From Plasmodium malariae (lineage: Eukaryota; Apicomplexa; Aconoidasida; Haemosporida; Plasmodiidae): a stretch of 64,000 nt of DNA. Below are positions 38,722 to 52,500 of this stretch, one piece after another. The DNA lies in assembly GCF_900090045.1 (NCBI RefSeq), contig NC_041779.1:62001-126000 (forward strand), given 5' to 3'. The first letter of the stretch is position 1. The number at the start of each line of letters is the position of its first letter. Made by a program: the position numbers and the translations under genes. The notes beneath the pieces are model-generated. The model made no database searches, was not told the origin of the DNA, and worked only from the letters and a program-made list of their open reading frames with translations.

Positions 38722-41498
38722 TTTTCTATTAATGCAGCAATTATTAAATTTAATATTGTCTTAATGTTGGTAAAAAATTCAATGAATTTTCATAAGGTAC
38801 TAATAAAAGTGTACTCACTTAATTATAAATTTTATTTTTTTTCTTTTTAAAAAAACATTAAATATGATAAATATTATACAAATATAAACTTTAAAGTGGA
38901 AAAGATCATTTTAAAAATGTTTTAATAAATGTTTGAAATAATAATATTTGTAGAAAAAGTAACATTTTTTACAATCAATTTTAGGGCAGTAAATCGTAAA
39001 AATAAATATTTTAAATATATATATATACATATACCCTGAAAAAAAAATTATAAATTTTTGTTATTTATATCTTTTATAAACAAAATAAAATATAATAGAC
39101 CTTTATATGCTTAATGATTTGATTTTATATTTAAAATAAAAATATATATATAATGTGAATACTCGCATTGACATATATATTAGATATATTCTATTAGTTA
39201 CTCTATTATAAAATTATCAGTAAAAATAGTTCTAAGTACTTAGTATAATATTTAAACATTATTTATTAATTAGAAAATTTAAACTATTAAATGAAATTTA
39301 ATACTAATTACAGGATGTAAAAAGAAAATAAAAATAAGGTAAAATTTTTGTTTGTTCCAAAAAACTCTCAATACACGTTAAATATACCTCGGACCTGAAG
39401 AAACTTCATGCACCATTACATTAAATTTTGTATTCTAGAACTGAAAAGACCTATAAAATTTTATATCTTAAAAAGGGAAATTCAAAAAAGTGGTTCTGTA
39501 ACTTTTTTTTCAAATAATTATAAATAGAACATTATAATTATTACATAATTCATATAAATATGTTTTATATAATATTACTAAAAGTAAATATTTCAAAATT
39601 AAGAATTCAGTTGTTTCATTATTTTCTTTTTTTTTCCTAAAAATAAAAAATATTAAATCTTCAATAGAAATATAAGTAATAAAAAAAAAATAAAAATGTA
39701 AAAGTAAAATTTGTAAACAAACAACTTTAATAATAATAGTAAGTTAAAAGAATTTTAACTAAAATTATTTACAATTTAAAATAGTATATTTACGAAATGT
39801 GAAGAATAACATATAATCAAATTTAGGAAAACATTTAATATATAATTGTTTTTTTTGAAAATTATATAAAAGGAAAACGATACATTCATTTTTTATTTGT
39901 TTATAAATTATTACTAAACAAGATCAGATATTATATTAAAAAAATTATAAAACTAATTTAAATGAAATAAATTAGTTTTTCATGAAATAAACCTATAAAA
40001 GCAAAAATATTTATATTCCAATTCTTTTTTATCTTACTATTTGTTGCAATTATATAATTAAGATGATTATAAAAATATTGTATATATAAAGTATTTTTTT
40101 TTTATTCTGTAATAATAAACTGATATTAATTTAACAAATTAAATTACTGTTCTAAAAAATAATTAATAATTTAAAATACAAAGCATCTAATATTATTATT
40201 TATGTCATATACTTTTTGCTACCGCATGGCACTGAACATAATAAGATAATAATTTTTTTATTTCTTCCTTTCATATGTATGTATGAAATATATTTATATA
40301 TATCATATGTATAATTATAATGTGTTCGTAAGAATAATTGATTCATAACCAAAAATATATTATGTTACAACATTTCCCCTTAATTTACATATATTACAAA
40401 TTTTCACTTATATAAAAAATATAAAGGAGTATACAAATAAGTAGTTCTATATATTATAATTAATATATGATACAAACTATGTAAAAATGTAACTTTTTAT
40501 TTAATAAATATATTTTAGATTCTTATGTAACTAAATTAGATGGTTATTTTTAGGAGTTCTTATTTTTCCCTAGATAGTTTTTTTGTATTTAATATTTAAT
40601 AAAAATGTTCGTATCATTATAAAATAATTATTCATATTCATCAAAATTAAAGTATCATTCATAAATAATTTACATTTATTTTCTAAATATTTAAATTTTT
40701 TCTAATTAAATATACATATCAAAAATAATAAGTATTGTTAAATGCATAAATGCATATATACGTTAAGTAAGAACATTTAGATATATTAAAAAAATAATAT
40801 ATAAAATAATTAGAAAAGAAATACTTAGGAGTTCTAATAAAATTTAAGATTACATATTAATCTTCTTACTTTATATCAAAACATTTTAGTATATCTTTGC
40901 AATTTAATAAAGATTATAAATGTCCACAATGTTTTTTCAGGATGTACTCTTAGAAAGGATACAATAATTTTTTTTAAACTCCGTAATAAATAACTTTTTC
41001 ATAAGAGACATAATTATTAAAAATAGTGATAACTATTCTTTTTGATGACGCATAACATATTAGAAAGTCTATGTAAATATAGGTAAATATTAAATCACCG
41101 ATACTAGCGAATATTAAAACTTCGTACAATTATTTTCTAAAACAAAGCATAAATATTAATAACATCAAAATTCCTGCAGAAGTAATGTTTGTAAATTGAA
41201 TAAAAATATTTTATTATAAACACCTTATTTAAATTTCTGTGCTTTTTATTTTTATCTGTATATCACAGTATATCAAGTACACAATTTTCAAAATATATTT
41301 CCTATTTTCTTTGAAAGATTCTAATGTATAACTTATTTTATCAGTAATAAATATATTCCCATTTAAAGCCCTCAATGTATGTTTTAATAGGTTGTATTTT
41401 TATTTAAGTTTTTCCTTTTATCATTCAATTTAATAAGTCCTTGTATTTTCTTTAAAATAATTTTTTCTCTAATTTTTTCTATTTTAGGTTTATCTTTC
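38722..41498. other. AT-rich intergenic DNA; one weak coding-like patch
   Basis: No gene supported. Around 39,342-39,527 the plus strand reads FVPKNSQYTLNIPRT, a TGA at 39396-39398, then 42 open codons to TAG at 39525-39527, with slightly richer composition. It is not recognised and could be chance. Confidence 0.5.
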
Positions 41499-41651
41499 CT
41501 ATTTATTTTTTTTTTCTTTTTCTTTATTTCCATATCCATTATTTGTTCGAGTCTTTTTTTTCAAAATGACAATTTTTTCCTCAACTTCCCTTATGTATTT
41601 TACTAATAATATATCAATTTTGTAATTTAATGAAGAGTCTCTTTTGTACAC
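41499..41651 (-). pseudogene. Short exported-protein exon 2 remnant
   Basis: After a possible acceptor (TACCAG, next to 41651) the minus strand reads VYKRDSSLNYKIDILL, then VKYIREVEEKIVILKKK and an asparagine/lysine tail to a stop at 41499. Position and spacing recall the start of exon 2 in the exported families, where a short linker leads to an R-L-L motif (here mutated to IDILLVKYIREVE). A short lysine-rich stretch further 3' (about 41,400-41,470) may continue it in another frame. No first exon found. Family uncertain. Confidence 0.3.
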
Positions 41652-41699
41652 CTGGTATACAGTTTTACTAAAAGAGAATAAAAAACAAGAATTCAAAAT

Positions 41700-44605
41700 A
41701 TATTTTATTAATTCAGAATGTGTTTTATCTTATAATAAGAAAATTATACTTGAAAGAAACGAAAAATAGCAACATAAAAAAAAAAAAATAAAATAAAATG
41801 ATAAAACAATAAATATATACATTGTAATTATAACAAATTAGAGTAACGGTAACGAGTTCATATAAAAAAGACAAACTAATAATATATTATAATGAGGAGG
41901 AACCTTATTTTTCAAGTCATTTTTCCATTGTAATCATATATTTAGTACGGAATAAAGAGTTCAGTATATTGTTCATACGGATATTTAATTATAAGCCTTT
42001 ATTTAGTCTCTTATAACTTCTTCCTCATTGATATTAATTTATCGAAATTATTTACTAAACTACATATGTATATACGTATATATCGTATATTGAATGATAA
42101 TATAAAGAAGAAAAAAATAATAATTATGTAGTAACAATTCTCTTTATGTTTACTTAAGTAACACCAACTTAACATATTTTTAATATAATCTATAAAAATT
42201 AGTTACTTAAAGCAGTAAATGATTAAAAATTTCAATAAAAAGACAATTTTTTTATAAAATATAACTTCTATAATAAAAAAATTACCTTTGTTTATATATA
42301 TAAAAAAGAAAAAAATTAATTTGTTTCAACCTAAAAAAAAATACTTAAAAATATTGGATTTCTTGTATTTTTTCTTAACTTATAATTTTTTTTCCTGAAA
42401 CAAACTATGATTTATTGAAATAAATGCATAACCATATTTCTGCTGCTACTTTATATTACTATATTATAAAGTTACGATTCTTCTCCAGATAAAATTATTA
42501 ACTCATCAAAATAATATAACTAAACAAAATTTTCTTCTTATTACTAATATACAATTTACATAGAATATTTACATTTTTAAGGAATATACAAATAATAAAC
42601 TAAATTTAATTTTTTAATAGACCTCAGTATTTTCTATTTTGTACATTTTAAATATAGTATAACCAAAAATAACGTTCTCTCTTTTTAGAGACCAATCTTA
42701 GAAATATACGATATAAGCATCAATTTGGGTATTTACATTTATATCTTATTTTATCTACTAATAAATAAGAAAACATACATATATTTATAAAACTCTGTAA
42801 TTTATTTATTTGTTAATACCAAATTAATTATTGTATAATTAATATGTGCACAGTTCTAATAAAATAAAGTAAAATTCTAACGGAATAATTAAAATATTAA
42901 CAATAAACCTTATTTTTTGTTCGTTTTAATTAACTCTATTCAAAGACGAACTTTTTCTCAACATATTTTTTCTTTACAAATGAACAAAAAATTATTTGTT
43001 ATTAACAATACCAAATATTTCATTTTTATTCCTTTTATTAATTATTTAGTTATAAATTTACATATGTGGTAAACATATAAAGCAGCAACTGTTTTTTTCT
43101 CTTTTTTGTTTTTTATTCAATTTGTTATTTACATAATTTCAGTATTACATTACATTACATTATAATAATAGAATTCTCTAATTTTTTTATCTTAATTTTT
43201 ATATTTAATCATTCTTAACATTAACTTTGCAAGAAGTTATTTTATATATAATACTATATATATATCATTAATATAATTTTTTGTAAATTATTTTAAAAAC
43301 AATGGTGAAAAGAAAAAAAAAATAATAAATAAAATATTTCATATATAACCAAAAATAAATTCTTTCATTCTTTTTTATTATTATTTCTGCTAATTTTTAT
43401 TCTATATACTAAAAAGTTATTTGAAAACTTCATTGAAATGTATTTAGATAATATTTAAACTCAGTTTATCAATATTCTTTGCTAAGGCTGTACAGATTAA
43501 AAAATTTAACATAAAATTATTTAACAAAAAAATAATAACCTTATTAAATAAAAAAAAAAAAAAAAACTTAAAATAAAAAAATATAGTATACACAAATAAT
43601 CAGTAAATGTTAAAGATAAAAATAAAAAAGTTATTCTTAAAATACAGTGTTTAATTTAGTAAGTTTTTTTTGTAATATAATAATCTTTCTGTATTTTTGA
43701 AATATTTATTAAATAACATATAATAACGCTTCAAAATTTATTGTTTTAATATTCTTTTTATCACCATATCAGTGGATTTATTGGCTTCCCATATAAATAT
43801 ACATGGTCTTCAAAGAATTAACAGAGCTAGTTGTTACATTATTATACCAAATAAAAAATTGATATATTATTTATAAGATTAAAATAAAACTATATATATA
43901 TTAAATAATTGAATTTTTTCAACGACGTTTTTATTAATTACTCTAGATCAAATTATATCAAAATCTAACACTATATATAAAATAAATTTATGTAATATAT
44001 TATAATATTGTAATTGCTATACATAAATCTTCAACTTATTAACATTTTTTACCAAAAATAATTTCAAAAACAATGACAGGGTAGTAGTTAATTTCTAAAA
44101 AAATTTATTATTTATTTTTTAACAACATATCTAAATATAATTGTTCTAAAAATATTTTTCAAATATATTCTAATGTATATCTTATTAAAATAATTTTATC
44201 TAATTAAATATCCCCACTAAACCAATATTTGATCAATATATTATATATATATATATTTTTTGGAAATAAAATTTTGTACGTTGAATTATAACATTAATAC
44301 AATTTTTTCTTTAAAATGCTTATTAAATTCTTTTTTATTTGTTTACTTGATTAATATTAATTAATAATATTTTTAAATGTGGCTTTTACAAAAATATATT
44401 TTTTCAATTAGGGCTTTATTTCTTTACTTAAGTAAATACTACAGTTATATTTATTTTAAAAAAAAATTTAAAGACTTGTTATATCTACAAATTCGTGTAT
44501 AATTAGGGCAAGTTGTATATTAATCATTTACTTATTCTTTTCGGGTAAAAAAAAATTTATCTAGTAAATATTATATATGTTTCTACAACTTAAAAAAAAA
44601 TACAT
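41700..44605. other. AT-rich intergenic DNA, nothing recognised
   Basis: No gene seen. A four-unit TTACA-type pentamer repeat lies near 43,144-43,161. Confidence 0.65.
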
Positions 44606-45605
44606 TATATAACAAAATAAAAAAATGCTCATATATTTATTAAGGTTTTTATTCTTTCTTGTCTAATATGAGTATCCAAATATTCTGACAAGGTATTATA
44701 ATTATTGTACTTAAATTTTATTAATTTTTTCTTTATTTTATGTTTCTCTACGAGAAAAGTTTTTTATTCATATGATATATAAATATGCCTTTTTTGAATG
44801 ATTATTATTAATCTTTACTTTTAGTTAAAACTTTACTATAAAATATGGAACACGCAACTGAACCCAAATAAAATATTAAATACTAAATTTAGCAGATTAT
44901 TAAGTACTAAAACAATAACATCTGCGGAAGACAAATACAAACTTTTAAAAGAAAGAATAAATTATTTAGAAGACGAAATGATAGAAGCATTTGAAAAATA
45001 AACATATGAATTAGAGCATAATAACCTTTATGAAGAACAAGATAATGAATCAATACACAATGATAATTATCAAGTAGAACTGAATTATTTGACGAACTTA
45101 AAAAAACTCAAAAACATAGAACTTTTAACTTTAATTATAAATTAAAAAAAATATCTCCTAAAATAGCACAATATGATAATATTCAGAAAAATAAATAACC
45201 CACAAAATCATTAAAAAAATTATACTCAATGTATGATTCATCATTACGTCATAACAAGTCATGTAATAAATATAATTCTTTTAATTATAAAGATAAAACT
45301 AATGCTACTACAAATTATAGGCAAAAAAAATACAAGAAAATCTATAATTTTGAATATCCTTCGTTAGATAACATGCCCTCATTTTATGTCTTAATTGCAG
45401 CATTAATTGCATTCATATGTCCAGAACCTGTAGGTCCCTCAGAATCGTTAGTTTCTGTATTCGCAAAAGCATTTTATTTTTCGTGTGTTTCATAATTATG
45501 TCCCTTAATATTTTATATTATAATTCCCCATTTGTTGGTATTTCTAGTAAAACATTTTTAATAATGTATTCTACTACTTTGGATAATACAATTTGTTTAA
45601 ATTAA
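44606..45605 (+). pseudogene. Exported-protein pseudogene (plus strand)
   Basis: A first-exon-like stretch ends at 44692: HIFIKVFILSCLI, then TGA at 44669-44671 where sister genes have tryptophan, then VSKYSDK and donor GTATTATA. Its original start codon is lost. Exon 2 follows acceptor CTTTTAG at 44825: LKLYYKIWNTQLNPNKILN, then TKFSRLLSTKT at the export-motif position, then a charged helix (EDKYKLLKERINYLEDEM). A stop at 44999-45001, a net frameshift around 45,085-45,095 and another stop at 45196-45198 follow. The last part, from 45229, reads YPSLDNMPSFYVLIAALIAF and ICPEPVGPSESL, a hydrophobic segment. Gene structure matches the exported families, but the protein is neither fam-l nor fam-m and I cannot name the family. 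It runs opposite to the fam-l gene at 46.5 kb. Confidence 0.62.
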
Positions 45606-46457
45606 TATACATATTATTATAAGAAAAATTAATCTAAGTCTAGTAAAAAGTGAGAAAAAAGTATTTATTGTGAAAAAATAAATCTATAAATTTTATATAA
45701 TAATTAAAATGTCAATAAAATTTTTTATTTTAAATTGTAAACAAATGTGTTCCGACAAATACACTAATATAATATGTGAATTATTTGTTTTTTGTTATTT
45801 CATCTTAAAAAATTGTCTTTATATAATTTAGTATTTCATCTAATACAAGTAAATTATTTGGATTTTAATTTTTAGTTTAAAATATTAAAGTTTCATAATT
45901 TAAGTAAAAATATATTTTCTAAAGTATTATATATAAATATATATATATCAGTGTTATATAATACGTTAAATTTGCTCCAATAAATACTTAAAAGACAAAA
46001 TTATTTTTAATATAAATCTAATTATATATTTATACAAAAATAATCATTTTAGAACAAAATTATATAAAAATGTTACACAAGAATTTTTCAATTAGAATAT
46101 ATATTTTTACAAGACATCCATGCAATTATCTTAATTTTTATATTGTACACTAATTTTAATTCCAATATATATATTCTATATAAGAATCTCTTTTAGTTAT
46201 CAAATATGTATATTAAACAATAATATTTAGTTATTTCAAAACAACAATTTATAATGCAAAATGAAAATCTTTAAAACATTCAAATCACAAGATGATTAAG
46301 AACATAATTTATTTTCTTAAAAACATAATAAATATATACATGTGCACCTCTAAAAGTGTTTCAATGTTAACTATATTTACAAAGAATATATATCTATAGA
46401 TATTACAGTTGCTACTTCACATTTATAACTTTTTTACAGAAAAATGCATAATACTTA
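45606..46457. other. Intergenic DNA between convergent loci
   Basis: 3' flanks of the plus-strand pseudogene and of the fam-l gene. The stretch near 46,385-46,430 resembles sequence downstream of other fam-l loci. No gene seen. Confidence 0.6.
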
Positions 46458-47340
46458 TTATTCTTTTTGTGTATCTATCAACTTTAATTTATTATATTTT
46501 TCATTATTTATTAAAATTTTAGGAATAGTTATTATAATTATGATAGCTAATATAATGATAAGTACTCCAAAAAAGATTGAACAAACAAAGGGTTCTAATA
46601 AAGCAGTTTTTTCTTCCATTATCATAGCTAGTATTCCTGAAAGATTATTCTGTAATTTTCTTAAATGACCTAATCCTTGTAATATGGGATATCCTATTCC
46701 AAACAAAAAAAAAACAAAAAAAAAAACAACTGCATATGCGTAACTTCTAAATTTTATTTTTTTAAAATCTGCATCATGAGTTCTTCTATTTTGTTCTTGA
46801 AAGACTTCATAATCGCTTTTATCAACCCATTTTTTTTCAAAATGGAAATATTTTCTATCAAACTTTCCCTTACTACAATCGGTAACTTGTGTATAGAATA
46901 ACTCCTTATTTAATGAATTATTAGTTATTTCACTTTTTCGAATTTCCTCTTTTTTAATATTAGATTGATCTTTCTTTTCACAATGTTTATAATTTGGTAT
47001 ATCCTCTTTTAATATTACAATATTTGAACACTCTCCCTGTTTATATTCAGCTAGTAATCTATTGATGCTTTTACATAAATTTCTACCAATAGTAAAGCTC
47101 TCATCCTCAGAACTAATAAACCCATGCTAAAAAATAAAAAAGTTAACATTTATAATATAATAGAGTAAATAATTCCATTATAATAAGTAATATTAATAAA
47201 AAAGAAAACGCCAACAAATGGCATACCACTAAATTTTTCTTATATTATCATACCATATCATTCATAAAATAGCATAACCAAGTAAAAAGAATAAGAGCCG
47301 AAATTTTAATTAAAAACAGAGTTTTAATATTTTGTTCCAT
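46458..47340 (-). CDS. fam-l: fam-l exported protein, intact, canonical export motif
   Basis: Exon 1 is 47340-47254 (29 codons, MEQNIKTLFLIKISALIL then FTWLCYFMNDM); donor GTATGATA, acceptor TTTTTTAG; exon 2 is 47126-46458. The product is 251 residues. The export motif RLLAE at 52-56 fits the PEXEL consensus RxLxE, unlike the other intact copies here. Next come KFDRKYFHFEKKWVDKSDYE (117-136, fam-l hallmark), helix 1 at about 158-180, helix 2 at about 208-231 and the tail NNEKYNKLKLIDTQKE. Exon 2 contains no methionine before helix 1, so the gene is easily missed without exon 1. Helix 1 is encoded over A/T homopolymer runs (46,705-46,726), a place prone to sequencing or replication slippage, but the frame is intact as given. 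Confidence 0.88.
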
Positions 47341-47750
47341 GATATTCATCTTTGATATTATTAATATATTTGGTAAAAAAAAAAAAATTAATAATAATAT
47401 AATATTCATCCAATGAAAAACGATACTATATTTATAAAAAAAAAAAAAAAAGATTTATTATTTCCTTAAAAATGCTTAATTAAATGCATATAACCTTAAT
47501 GCATTTTACATTATAAATGGAAAAAAAAAATATATTTAAAAGGGTATTATAACATTTTTTCCTTAACTATATTTATAAAAAATATAATTCATTAAAATAG
47601 AAAATAATTTAAATTTATTAGTAGTTATTCTAAATATGTTATTTAATTATTTCATTTAGTGTACTAAATAAATGATATTTTTGCGAATACTTTTCAGAAT
47701 AAATGAAAAAAAATTATTTCATTTCCTATTTTTTGGAAATATTCAGCTTC

Positions 47751-47780
47751 TATAAAATATAGAAAGTATACAATATATAT
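47751..47780 (-). promoter_or_regulatory. Shared upstream block of fam-l/fam-m loci (copy 5)
   Basis: TATAAAATATAGAAAGTATA then CAATATAT on the plus strand, 411-440 bp upstream of the fam-l start at 47340. It is the most diverged of the five copies. Confidence 0.35.
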
Positions 47781-49489
47781 AATAAAATACTGCTATATAT
47801 TTTAAAACATAAACTCACTTTAATTATTTATTCCTATTATTAATTCTGATTTTATAAAAATTACATTCGGAAAAAAAAATTATTATTCATAAAATGCCAA
47901 TTATTGTAACAATGAAATAAAAGTAATAATAAATGGAAAAAATAACATTCTGTGTTATATTAATTATAAAAAATCTTTTAGATACTCTTTTGGTATATTC
48001 ACACTTTTTTAGTCTATAATACAATTAAAAAATCATAGTTATGTGCTACTATCTAATATATGAATAAATCAGTGCTCTAAAGTCACATATATATTAATTT
48101 TTATATTTTTCCCTCATAAATTTTTAAAAATATAATTTTAATTTATAACATTATTTAAAAAAAAAAAATTTTATATTTACATATTTAGTTATTAAAAATT
48201 TTCTTAATGAATTATACATATTTATAAGAAATATTAATATGGAAAAAAAAAAAAAAATAAAAACGAAAAAAAGAGAGAAAGGCAAGGGGAAATATTATCT
48301 ATATGAAAAAATTTTATACATTTTTTTAAAAATATATCAGATGAAATAAATTTATCCATGTTATATTGTATATAACATTCACATAACACATGAGAACAAA
48401 TAAAAATACAATCCACTAATATATACGATATATTACGTTTTCTATTAAAAACATTAGGAAGAAAGTATTATTATATATTTATTTATTTTTTTTTTTTTAA
48501 ATATATGGTGTGAGAAATATTTTTCACTCGTACACCATAGTAAATGTATGTAAATATATATATATAAATAATATTGTATTAAAAACACTTTTAACAATAA
48601 TACTATATTATAAAAAAAATTTATATTCCTTATTAGTTATATAAAAGATATTTATAACTTTAACACTATTATATACACAAAACATTATTTTAATTATAGC
48701 AAATATAATTTTATAGTATAATTCTGAACAAGTATTAACTTCAATAGGTATAATTAAAAAAGAAAAAAAACAACGAAATTTATAACAATGCTTTTAAAAT
48801 ACAAAAATTAACATTATTATATTTTTATTATTTTATTGTATATTTATTCATATAATATTTACGAATATATTTATTTATTTTCACCTAGATATTCGCACAA
48901 TATGGTATTTTAGTTACTTTACTACAGATAATATTACTATATAAAGTATATAGTAACATATTTTTAATAATTACAAAAATATAAATAAAAAAAATAATAA
49001 CAATATAAAAAAAAAAAAAAAGAACTCTATAATATAATTCTGCTAGATATTTAGCTATAAATGTGCTTTTTAAATTTTAGAAACAATAATTATTTCTAAA
49101 TATTTGTTTGTTCTATTTTCTTAAAGAGTAAATATATACTTGCCTAAGTTATTAATTTTTCTTTTTTTTTTTTTAATTAAGACATAATATGTAAATAGTT
49201 TTACTTCCTTGTGGAAAATAAAAATTTTCTTTTTATTATGTGTATATACAATAAGCTAATTGTATTGTAATATATATGTATACCTTAATACAATTTGCAT
49301 GTTACATTATGACACTTTTATCCTTAATATATACACATAGAAGTTAAATATAAAGTAATTTTAAAACTCAAAATATTATTTTCGTGTTTATATTAGCTAA
49401 GAGGTAAAATTACTACATAAAATAAAATATTCACTTAAATATTCAAATTATAAAGAATGAAATATATCGTTTATATGCTTACAACTATA

Positions 49490-49492
<3 letters not shown>

Positions 49493-49525
<33 letters not shown>
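49493..49525. repeat. TA dinucleotide microsatellite
   Basis: About 16 uninterrupted TA units, the longest simple repeat noted in the window. Confidence 0.85.
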
Positions 49526-49527
<2 letters not shown>

Positions 49528-52500
49528 CCTGCTTCTCAAAAGGAAAAACGACTTATAAAATTTCCTCTCTTTATATTTTTAATATGAATTATTCGTTTTA
49601 CTATTTCTAATAATATTAATATTATTCAATCAATATATACAGTTCTTATATTCTTAAAAATACTACATATTATAAAATAATTTATAAAATATAAATCATG
49701 CAGGAGAACAATAACTTTTTATACAAAATTTCAAAACTTCAAATATGTATATAATACCAGTATAAATTATATAACTAAGTTCAAAGGTTCACTATTTTTA
49801 AATATTTCAATGATATTCATGAATCTCCTGAATAACAATGAATCCAATTTCCTATAAAATCTTTATTTGTTCATTTTTACACACGAGAAGCACATGCGGA
49901 TGATACATATTACTAATTTATGTAATAAATTACAATAATAACCGTAATATTTATTTGCATTATTTCTTTTTTTTTTCCGTAATAGTAATTATTCTAATAA
50001 AATATGGTTATATTTTTATATCATCCATTTTATATATTACTACAAGAGATTACAATTGTAATAGTGTCAAATTTACAAATATGTATTTTTTAAACATTAT
50101 TTTACTCCATTTCGAAAATTTTGTTATCTTCAATAGAAAAAATATCAATATATTAAAATATATATATGTACAAAATCACCAAATAACTAGTCATTGTTAT
50201 AAAAAGGATCAATTATATTCATTTAACAGTAGATATTATAGAACCTTTCCAATATATGAAATTTTAATTTAAAATGTTCAACAATATTAACTATCATGAA
50301 CATATAATAAATTCCTTAAGAATTCAATTGAAGTATATTTTAAGAAAATACAACAAAAAAGGGTCAGAATAATTCATTTCAGAAAAAATATTGCAAATAC
50401 GTTATTATATAAATGATGATTCTAACAGAACAACGAAAACCACATATATAAATAATCATGTAATATTGTTCAATATCGTTTAAAAAAATATGATAACAAA
50501 AGACAAATATTATATAATATTATAAATTATGAAGTATAAATATATAAAATATAAAAAGAAAAAATTTTAATTTTATGAACAAAATCCATACTATAATTCA
50601 ATATGTACATATTTAGAATAAGTGTTACTTCTTATAAGTATCTCGTCCATATGATATATATAAAGTTAGGTGTAAAGTAAGCACATACTAATAATTGAAA
50701 AATCGTAAGAAGATTAGATGTAACAGATATACAAAATTATCATCATATTGGCAAAAATTTCGTAATAATAAGAATATCTTATCATTTAATATATGTATAA
50801 ACTTTCATAATAACGTATATAATTAATCCTTGAGAAATGTAATAACTTATGCAACAGAAATGTTCAAATGTTCGAGTTAAATTAATACGAATTGATTTTA
50901 AATGTATTATATATTGAACAATAATATATAATCCAATAGTATTAAATAATATTAATAAAAAATTAATAATATTATCAAATATTATTCTTTAATATAATAT
51001 GGATAAATACAATTCATTTCACTTTTAGTGAAATCACATAAAATAATAAATTCTCTGTATAGGAATATGTTACTATATATATATGAGTATAACTAAAAGA
51101 ATATACGTAAAATGAATACATATCAGAATATACATTTATTTATTATATATATTATATATATTTATAAGTCAATATTTACTCTCTATTTTTATAGATTATT
51201 ATGAAATCTAGTATTACATAATATGAACTTTATATTTTAATACATAAATCCCTTTTTATAATATGTTTCATAGATAATATATTGTGTATAAATAAACAAT
51301 AAGAGTGAAATAACTACAATATGTTATTTAAATAAATTGAATAAGATAAATAAGATTAATTTTAAGCATATTTTCTGTTTCATAATGCACTATGATTAAA
51401 ATATTTATATTCCTATTCTATTAGTACAGTTAGTGGTAAAAATCCAAATGTTTAATATGTCTATTTTAATGTTAAACTTTACTTTTAAATTACATAAATA
51501 AATAATATATTCTTAATTCTATTAAGTTATGTTCAATAATTCGTGAATTTTTAATAATTTATTATTACATTAATTTAAATGTAAACTATAAACTGCAGTA
51601 TCATATAACAAATTTGATATATATTAAAAAAAATTTATCAAACATAGAATAAAATAAATAAATGTTCATACATTTATAAAACAATAAATGAAAACAAAAA
51701 AAAAATTACTTTTTATAAATAAATATTTTTATTACAGAATTAGAAATAACAATAACTTAATTTCACTCAAATTTTTTATTGGATATTTTACGAAAAATTT
51801 CATAAAACATTGTATTAACAATAAAAAATGAAGCACATATAATTCATACAACTTAAATAATTTTTATTTCGCAATTTAACATACTAATTTATATATAATA
51901 TATAAAATTAATGAATAAAGAAACATGTTTAATAAATATTTTATCCACATTAATGATATATAATATGAAATTTATGTTAAGAGCCACTAAATTACAAAGC
52001 AAATTAAAGTTTATTTTTATTTTTTATGTAAAATGGCTGCAAAATGCAAACAAATATTATACATTATCATAAATATAAATATATTTCAAACAATTAAAAT
52101 TTTTATCGATAGAAAATTTCATGAAAAATGATTCTACATAAGAATCAATATTATGATATTTCTAAACAATAATAATGCAAGATTTAAACATTAACATAGT
52201 AAATATTTTTGAAGAAGTTTACAAAAACATAGAAAGGTTTAAACATAAATGTTATTTCAGTATTTATTATTGAGTTTTACGTATAATTGATATTTCCCTT
52301 AAATTTTTTTGTACATTTGTCATTATTTATTTTACATTTTTTTTAAAAAACAAAAGAATCCTAAATACCTTATAAGGTTTATTATGTACTTAATAAATAC
52401 GAAGAATAAATAACATAGGTAATACTCTTTATATATATGAGATCATAAATAACTGAGCATATAATTAGAAAAGTAATGTTTTTAACTTGTACATATATTA

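Noticed and set aside
48234..48416. 60-codon minus-strand frame
   Set aside because: Its end is an F/S-only run from an A/T homopolymer; no conserved features.
49955..50272. 105-codon plus-strand open frame
   Set aside because: Low-complexity translation rich in Ile/Tyr/Asn/Phe, no splice context, signal-exon module or family resemblance; expected by chance in DNA of this composition.
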